Shown here: one piece after another, positions 58,742-64,000 of the stretch
How positions within the stretch are numbered: the first letter of the stretch is position 1
Layout: each line of letters opens with the position of its first letter
Source of the DNA: Fodinicola feengrottensis
GTDB taxonomy: Bacteria > Actinomycetota > Actinomycetes > Mycobacteriales > HKI-0501
Length of the DNA: 64,000 bases
Assembly (NCBI RefSeq): GCF_010993775.1
Contig: NZ_WOTO01000027.1
Location: forward strand, 50,297 to 114,296
Reading direction: 5' to 3'
Notes under the pieces: model-generated
Databases searched by the model: none
What the model was told of the DNA's origin: nothing
What the model saw: only the letters and a program-made list of their open reading frames with translations
Position numbers and translations under genes: made by a program

Positions 58742-59330
58742 ATGCGTCGGCGACGAAACTGGCGAGGCGCCGCCCGCCCGCGAAAAATCGATGTCAACCT
58801 GACTGTCCCGTTTATCGGTGGCATAACGGGAACGTGGGTGCCAGCCAAAGCTGAGGCCGAGGCGGCCTGGGAGTTGTACACCGAGCTGATAAGCCGAGTC
58901 TCCGTCGTGCCGTTGCCGCCGGACCAGGGGTTGCTCAGAGACGCGTTGACCAGTCTCTACTCGCTTTTTGACACCACCAGGGGAATTCTGCGCAAGTACG
59001 GGCCCGACCTGGCACCGCGACACCGTCAGGATGACATCACGTTCGGCCGAGTCGCGTTCGGCGTTCTGAACACGGCATTGCGCCTGTTCATGACTAAATG
59101 GCATCCAGAGCTGAAGGACTGGGAGTTCGGCCGGCCGGCCGGGGTGGGACCGCTTGCCCACGAGCGGGCCTGGGCGCGTGCCGGCGAGCTGCGCGCCGAG
59201 CTCGAGGAAGTTCGGGTCGCCTTGCTCGAGCTGGCGAAACTCCTTGCCGACGTGGCCAATGTCGCGTACTTCTTTCCGGAACCCCCAACACCTCCTGATC
59301 CCGAAAATCGTCGGGGGGGGGGGATAGCTG
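58742..59330 (+). CDS. Companion protein 2: stand-alone copy of the same domain
   Basis: About 195 residues; ATG 58742 follows GAGGGG and is two bases after the companion 1 stop, so the pair is one operon. A basic start (RRRRNWRGAARPRKIDV) and a VPFIGGITGTW segment precede the domain: AEAEAAWELYTELISRVSVV, DQGLLRDALTSLYSLF, TKWHPELKDWEFGRPAGVGP, ERAWARAGELRAELEEVRVA, ADVANVAYFFPEP. The end is uncertain because of an 11-G run at 59313-59323; TGA 59328-59330 is the likely stop in the corrected frame. The N-terminal ~40 residues are absent from the other copies. Confidence 0.7.
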
Positions 59331-59373
59331 AATCTCTCTCACCACATGTCGCTGGATCTGCGACACTGAGGCG

Positions 59374-59544
59374 ATGGAGGAACGGCGCACAGCCCGTCCC
59401 CGGTGGGTTTTGTGGCGGGTGGACGACAACGGGAACCAGGTCGAGGTCGCGCGGTACGACACCAAAGAGGCAGCGCAGGCGCGGATCGATGAGTTTGAGC
59501 GGCACCGGCACAAACAGCATTATTGGGTAGAGCCGGCCGACTGA
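59374..59544 (+). CDS. Small hypothetical protein
   Basis: A 56-residue protein, MEERRTARPRWVLWRVDDNG and onwards, with alternating strand and helix pattern (VEVARYDTKEAAQARIDEFE) and ending HYWVEPAD. It resembles short SPOR-like or Lsr2-unrelated actinobacterial proteins, but no family can be named. It lies 43 bases after companion 2 and may be the fourth gene of that operon. The ATG 59374 has CTGAGGCG upstream, a weak ribosome binding site. Confidence 0.55.
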   Translation: MEERRTARPRWVLWRVDDNGNQVEVARYDTKEAAQARIDEFERHRHKQHYWVEPAD

Positions 59545-59632
59545 TCGTCGGTGTCTGCACACTCTGGAATCCGCAGCGGCAAATGGCCTTCCCAGCAGCG
59601 CTTTGAGCGCGAACCCGTGGAAGGATGGCTTC

Positions 59633-60386
59633 ATGACTCGGTCGTACGAACGGGTGGCCCTGGTGACAGGCAGCTCGCGCGGGCTGGGAGCGGCCATTGC
59701 CCGGCGACTGGCCACAGACGGATTCGCGGTCGCGGTGAATGGACTACGAGGCGACCCTCAACTCTCCGATGTGGTCTGTGGTATCCGGGAGAGCGGTGGC
59801 ACCGCCGAGTACTTTCCGGCTGACGTTACCGATCCGTCACAGGTCGCCGGCCTGGTGGCGGCTATCTCGGACGTGCTGGGTCCGATCGACGTGCTGGTGC
59901 TCAACGCGACCGGTCCACAGCCGGAGGCCGAGCTTGCCGACGTGACCTGGCGACAGCATCTCGCCCAGCTGGATTTCTTCGTGAAGAGCCCGATTCTGCT
60001 CGGTGCCGAGGTGCTGCCCGGCATGCGACAGCGTCGCCACGGCCGGATCGTACAGATCGACTCGGAGGTCGCGCACCGGCCACCGCCAGGGCGTTCCGCT
60101 TATGCCACCGCAAAAAAACGCGCAGATCGGCCTGACCCTGAGCTGGGCTCGCGAGCTTGCGCCGGGCGGCATCACGGTTAATACCGTGGCGCCCGGCTTC
60201 ATTCCGGTCGAGCGGCACGCGGACGTGCCCGACGACAATCGGAACGCCTATTTGGCGACGGTGCCGGTGGGCCGGATGGGTACGCCGTCGGACATCGCCC
60301 ACGTGGTGAGTTTCCTCGCGTCCGACGGTGCGGGCTTCGTGACCGGGCAACGCATCGTCGTTGATGGCGGCCGGTCACTAGGATGA
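59633..60386 (+). CDS. Short-chain dehydrogenase/reductase
   Basis: About 250 residues; ATG 59633 follows GGAAGG. Rossmann signature VTGSSRGLG (residues ~11-19), then VLVLNATGPQP in place of the usual NNAG, active-site Ser in IVQIDSEVAH, and catalytic YATAKNA, where one extra A in the seven-A run near 60112 breaks the frame. The C-terminal part has VNTVAPGFIPVERH and VTGQRIVVDGG. It is probably an NADP-dependent 3-oxoacyl-reductase-type enzyme with unknown substrate. It has no clear functional link to the upstream genes. Confidence 0.85.
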
Positions 60387-60464
60387 CTCAGCAGCACGCG
60401 GCCGCTCGACGACGTCGTCCGTCCGATGCTTCCCGGGCCGCTTCGAGGCCCGTACGCGCCCAGG

Positions 60465-60683
60465 TCAGGCCAGGAAAAATGTGTTGGTAGCGCCGCCAGG
60501 GCGAGAGGTGCAGCCGTGGCCGGTGCTGCAGTTCACACTGCCGCCGCCAGTGACCTTGACGAAGATAAGGCTTCCGACGCAGCAAAGGATGCCGAGAACC
60601 ACGACGGCGACCGCGATACCGATCAGGATTTTAGCGGTAGAACCCGACCGCTGCGGCGGTGGTGGGTACGGAGAATAGGACAT
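60465..60683 (-). CDS. Small Pro-rich single-span membrane protein
   Basis: A 72-residue protein: MSYSPYPPPPQRSGSTAK, one membrane segment (ILIGIAVAVVVLGILCCVGS), then a short extracellular tail with Cys residues and a C-terminal hydrophobic TNTFFLA. It resembles the N-terminal half of the DUF732 protein at 24264 (Pro-rich start, single span). Function is unknown. A G run at 60715-60724 lies just upstream. Confidence 0.55.
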   Translation of the reverse strand: MSYSPYPPPPQRSGSTAKILIGIAVAVVVLGILCCVGSLIFVKVTGGGSVNCSTGHGCTSRPGGATNTFFLA

Positions 60684-60735
60684 GAGCGGAATGCTATCCG
60701 ACCCGTACCATCACGGGGGGGGGGTGGGCAACAAA

Positions 60736-60775
60736 CGAAATGAGCGCCCTTGCGATGGGAAGGGCGCTCATTTCG
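60736..60775 (-). terminator. Strong hairpin terminator of the lipoprotein gene
   Basis: CGAAATGAGCGCCCTT and AAGGGCGCTCATTTCG form a perfect 16-bp stem with an eight-base loop. It lies 13 bases after the stop of the minus-strand lipoprotein gene. Confidence 0.88.
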
Positions 60776-60787
60776 TGAGGAAAATCG

Positions 60788-61537
60788 TCAGCCGACCGGC
60801 GGCGCCGTCACATTCACCGGCGTGCCGAACTCGTAATACTGCACACTGTCATCGCTGACGATGTCCGCGCCCCGCGCATTCGCGTCATAGTGGAATTTGA
60901 GTTGGACGAGCCGGCCCGAATCGTCCAGCCAGAGCTCGATCGGGAAGCTGCTGGTGCCGCCGCTCTTGATCTTTTCCAGGAGCTTGTTCACTCCACCGGG
61001 AGAGTTCTGAATGGCCTTGGAGATGTCCGCGGTGACCTTGTAGCCGGTCGCTGACGCGCCGTGAATGGTCGTGGTGCCGGCCGAAGCGACTTCCCCGGTG
61101 ATTCCCTTCAGGAAACCCAGATAGTCGACCTGGTCGTTGCCGCCGGTGGAAGTGGCCTGGGTCGGGTCCACCTTCGTCCACTTGCCGTTGTCGTTCTGGA
61201 CATACACAACGCCGCCTACCGAGATGATATGAACGTTGGTGCCCTTGCCGGTCAGTGTCGTTTCGCCGAGCGGCGGGTTGAACTGGACCATGCCCGCAGC
61301 GGTCAGATCGATCTGGTTCCCGCTGATCTTGGTGCTCAGGGCGGCGGTGAACTTCGCCGTACCGGCCTTGAGAGTGGCGTCGTACGCGGCTGCGATCTTG
61401 TCGGCCGGCGTCAGTGCCACTGGCGCCTTCGGCTGGTTGTTCGGCGCGCTGTTCGCCTTCGTTGCGGTGGGTCCGCAGGCTCCCAGCGCCAGTGCTGCGG
61501 CGGCGGCCAGAACGGCCACGACTGCCTTGCGGTGCAT
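60788..61537 (-). CDS. LppX/LprG-like lipoprotein
   Basis: An intact 249-residue lipoprotein. ATG 61537 starts MHRKAVVAVLAAAAALALGAC with a lipobox (LGAC). The mature part is a beta-rich single domain (AKFTAALSTKISGNQIDLTA, VVYVQNDNGKWTKVD, YKVTADISKAI, IELWLDDSGRLVQLKFHYD), matching the LppX_LprAFG/DUF-type half-barrel lipid-binding fold. It is anchored to the outer face of the membrane and may bind or carry a lipid. Its neighbour upstream, the NCS1 permease, is on the same strand 20 bases away; the relation is unclear. Confidence 0.8.
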   Translation of the reverse strand: MHRKAVVAVLAAAAALALGACGPTATKANSAPNNQPKAPVALTPADKIAAAYDATLKAGTAKFTAALSTKISGNQIDLTAAGMVQFNPPLGETTLTGKGTNVHIISVGGVVYVQNDNGKWTKVDPTQATSTGGNDQVDYLGFLKGITGEVASAGTTTIHGASATGYKVTADISKAIQNSPGGVNKLLEKIKSGGTSSFPIELWLDDSGRLVQLKFHYDANARGADIVSDDSVQYYEFGTPVNVTAPPVG

Positions 61538-61557
61538 CGGCGAAGTCCTTTCAATGG

Positions 61558-63332
61558 TTAGGCATAGAACAAGCACCACCTTAGAGTGGTACAGGCCCCA
61601 CCAAACAGGAGAATTGCCCCATCGATGCCGTCCGGCGCCCGAAAGGGCAAATTCACCGTATGATTGGCACTCCCAAATCGACTGGACCGACTGATTTGCA
61701 CATGCGTGTGGCAGGAGCTTTCCAGGCTGCAACAAAGCGAACAGAGCGTACCTGAGTGGTACGGACAGGTAACCATGTCCGGTCGCTCGAATTCGTTCCC
61801 GCATGAGACGCAGGTCATCAGATGGTCGGAAAGCGTGCCGCCCTCGAAAAGCGGTGGTTCCAGCTTGTCCTCGCGCGCGAGGTAGAAGCGGCCCTTGGTG
61901 AGGACGGCCAGCAAAGGTGACAGCACGAAGGCGAGTCCGATCGCGATGAACGGTGAGAAAGCCCGTGCCGCTGGACCGAAAACGTTGAAGAAGGCCAAAA
62001 TCGACACCAGTGAGGCGATCAGCATAGAGCCGAACCCGACCGGATTGAAATTGTGCAGGTGAGCCCGCTTGAACTCGATGTAGGAAGGGCTCAGCTTCAA
62101 TGGCTTGTTGATCACCAGGTCGGCGGTCACCGCACCGATCCACGCGATCGCCACGTTGGAATAGAACCCCAACACGGTGTTGAGGAATCCGAAGACACCG
62201 AACTCCATCAGGGCCAGCGCGATGCCCACGTTGAGAAAGAGCCAGACCACCCGGCCCGGATGTTTGTGCAGGATTCGGGAAAAGAAGTTCGACCAGGACA
62301 ACGATCCGGAGTACGCGTTGGTAACGTTGATCTTGATCTGAGACAACACCACGAAAAACGCGGCTACCCCGAGTGCGATCGCCGGCATGAAGCCGCCGAA
62401 GCCGCCGAGGAACTGCTCGATCGGCTCACCGGCCCGTACCAGGCCCACCCGGTCCGCCACATAGAACGCGAGGAACGCGCCGCCCAACTGTTTGAACGCG
62501 CCGAGAATCACCCAGCCAGGCCCGGCGGCCAGCACGGCCGTCCACCAGCGGCGAGAGTTTTTCGGTGTCTTTTCGGGCATGAACCTCAGGTAGTCGACTT
62601 GCTCACCGATCTGCGCGATCAGCGAGAGCGCGACTCCGGCGCCCAGTCCGACACCGATCATGCTGAATCCCGCACCGGTGGGTGAGTCGCCGGCGAAATG
62701 CGTCCACTCCACGTACTTGTGCGGATCCATGATGCCAACCGCGACGAACGGCGCGAACATCAGCACCAGCCAAATCGGCTGGGTCCAGACTTGCAGCTTG
62801 GACAACGCGGTCATGCCGAAGATCACCAGCGGAATAACCACCAGAGCGGCGACCAGGTATCCCACCGCGAGCGGGATGTGCAGCGCCAGCTGGAAAGCCT
62901 GCGCCATGATCGAGCCCTCGAGTGCGAAGAAGATAAAGGTGAAACTCGCGTAGATGATCGACGTCAAGGTCGACCCGAGATAGCCGAAGCCGGCCCCCCG
63001 CGTCAGCAAGTCCATGTCGATCCCGTAGCGGGCCGAATAGTACGAGATGGGGATGCCGGTCAGAAAGATCACCAGTGCCGCGACCAGAACCGCCACCACC
63101 GCGTTGGTGAAACCATGGGTGATCACGATCGAACCGCCGATCGCGAAGTCGGCCAGATAGGCGATGCCGCCGAGTGCGGTGGTTGCCACGACGTACGGTG
63201 ACCCTTGCGGCGGAACGACCGTGGCGCGTACCGCAGCGAGTAGTCCTCCAGCGTGCTGTTGCTGGTCCACTTGTTGTACGTGCGGGTGGTGCCGGTGGGC
63301 GCCTCGGCTCTGATTTTCACGGTTTCGGACAT
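61558..63332 (-). CDS. NCS1-family nucleobase/hydantoin-type permease with Cys-rich tail
   Basis: About 591 residues; start MSETVKIRAEAPTGTTRTYN (63332) with one shift near 63215. It has about 12 membrane segments: VVATTALGGIAYLADFAIGG, LTGIPISYYSARYGIDMDLL, GAGFGYLGSTLTSIIYASF, LIAQIGEQVDYLRFMP, SQIKINVTNAYSGSLSWSNF and FNPVGFGSMLIASL are typical of purine/cytosine/hydantoin symporters. After the last span lies a Cys/His-rich segment (TCVSCGNEF, CPYHSGTLCSLCCSLESSC) that could bind zinc. Such a tail is unusual for NCS1 and hints at a regulatory or sensory role. The end of the reading frame after the Cys segment looks unlike a protein. Confidence 0.85.
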
Positions 63333-63485
63333 CGGTCCACCTCATGCGGAGTGGGCATCGGAGATCGGCGTCCAGCATTTCCGCTGGCTGTTGAGTCGGT
63401 GTTTCCGGCTTGTTTATGACCTGGTTTCCGAGGTAAACAGCATGTTTCCGGGCCGATCTTGCAGTCGGTCCGGCGGAGGCTCACT

Positions 63486-64000
63486 ATGGTGGCGTACGCA
63501 CGGACACCGGAGGATGACATGCCGCAACCGCAGGGCGATGAGCTGGAGAAGGTCAGGGCGCGCCGGAACGAGCTGCGAGCCGAGTATTTGCGGCCGGCCG
63601 CGCAGCGCCCGGCGACCGTTGTCCAGGGGGTCCACCACCTCGCTCTGATCTGCAAGGATGTGGAAGCGACGATCAAGTTCTACCAGGAGTTCCTGGGCTT
63701 CCCGCTTGGTCGAGCTGGTGGAGAACCGGGACTACGCTGGGTCGAGCCATTTTTTCTTCGATATCGGCAACCGAAACCTGCTCGGATTCTTCGACTTTCC
63801 CGGCCACGATCATCCGGAATTCAGTGAGACCATCGGTGCGGTGCAGCACCTCGCTCTGTCCACGTCGCCGCAGAATTTCGCCGCCATCAAGGCCAAACTC
63901 GACGCGGCTGGAGTGGACTATCTGGGCCCGGACCGCGGCATCCAGGACAGTGTCTACAATCCGCGACCCGAAACGGCATCGGCTGGAGTTCTACGAGCAG
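63486..64000 (+). CDS. Glyoxalase/VOC-family protein, truncated by window end
   Basis: ATG 63486 follows GGCGGAGG (ATG 63519 after GGAGGA is an alternative). After an acidic helical start comes the vicinal-oxygen-chelate fold: VQGVHHLALICKDVEATIKF, FYQEFLGFPL, then VELVENRDYAGSSHFFFDIG in a shifted frame (near 63703), IGAVQHLALSTSPQNFAAIK, VDYLGPDRGIQDSVY and a restored IRDPNGIGLEFYEQ at the edge after another shift near 63950. The two metal-binding His and the final Glu are in HHLAL, QHLAL and LEFYE. It may be a ring-cleavage dioxygenase or isomerase; no substrate can be assigned. Confidence 0.75.

Noticed and set aside
1..64000. CRISPR arrays, rRNA and tRNA genes
   Set aside because: I looked for regular direct repeats and cloverleaf-type signatures and saw none. 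A short tRNA could be missed by eye; a tRNAscan run would settle it.

Overview
The window is high-GC DNA with actinobacterial gene families throughout: AfsR/SARP-type and GntR-TetR regulators, a DUF222/HNH (13E12-type) gene, a DUF732 protein, LCP and Rhs wall-associated proteins, ROK-regulated sugar uptake, and a CobT/U/S/D/Q/O/B cobalamin operon behind a B12 riboswitch. It is chromosomal DNA of an actinomycete. I cannot name the genus.

Quality caveat: many unmistakable genes are broken by single-base shifts, including valS, cobQ, cobB, cobS and both ABC permeases. Several shifts sit on short homopolymers, and there are runs of 10-12 G. I read most of these as sequencing errors and annotate each such gene as one CDS with the shift positions. 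Only fragments with large missing parts are called pseudogenes.

Layout. 1-4.1 kb: a polymorphic-toxin graveyard (shrunken Hint/nuclease toxin, SUFU immunity gene, second Hint fragment, orphan immunity-like genes). 4.1-10.6 kb: DUF222/HNH gene, DUF1772-like membrane gene with a decayed partial copy nearby, secreted lipase, valS. 10.6-21.6 kb: two very large divergent secreted proteins, an FG-GAP/ricin-lectin protein and a full Rhs protein. 21.6-32.2 kb: repeat-rich intergenic element, ArsR-like regulator, asparaginase, DUF732 protein, AfsR-like regulator, SDR plus DUF1772 pair, small secreted protein, LCP protein, GH25 muramidase and a fragment of a second one. 32.2-40.4 kb: ROK regulator divergent from an ABC importer, PfkB kinase and GH2 exo-glucosaminidase-like enzyme, a probable chitosan-oligosaccharide utilisation locus. 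40.5-45.7 kb: GntR-TetR fusion regulator with palindromic operators, DUF2306 membrane protein, then a PadR regulator with a dihydroxyphthalate-decarboxylase-like protein and an MFS exporter. 46.2-56.6 kb: B12 riboswitch and a tightly overlapping operon for late cobalamin synthesis (cobD, cobQ, chlID, cobO, cobB, cobE-cobC, cobT, cobU, cobS). 56.7-59.5 kb: a TIR-NTPase gene divergent from two small genes whose products resemble its own C-terminal domain, the best candidate here for an undescribed defence or signalling system. 59.6-64 kb: SDR, small membrane protein, lipoprotein, NCS1 permease with a cysteine-rich tail, and a truncated glyoxalase-fold gene.
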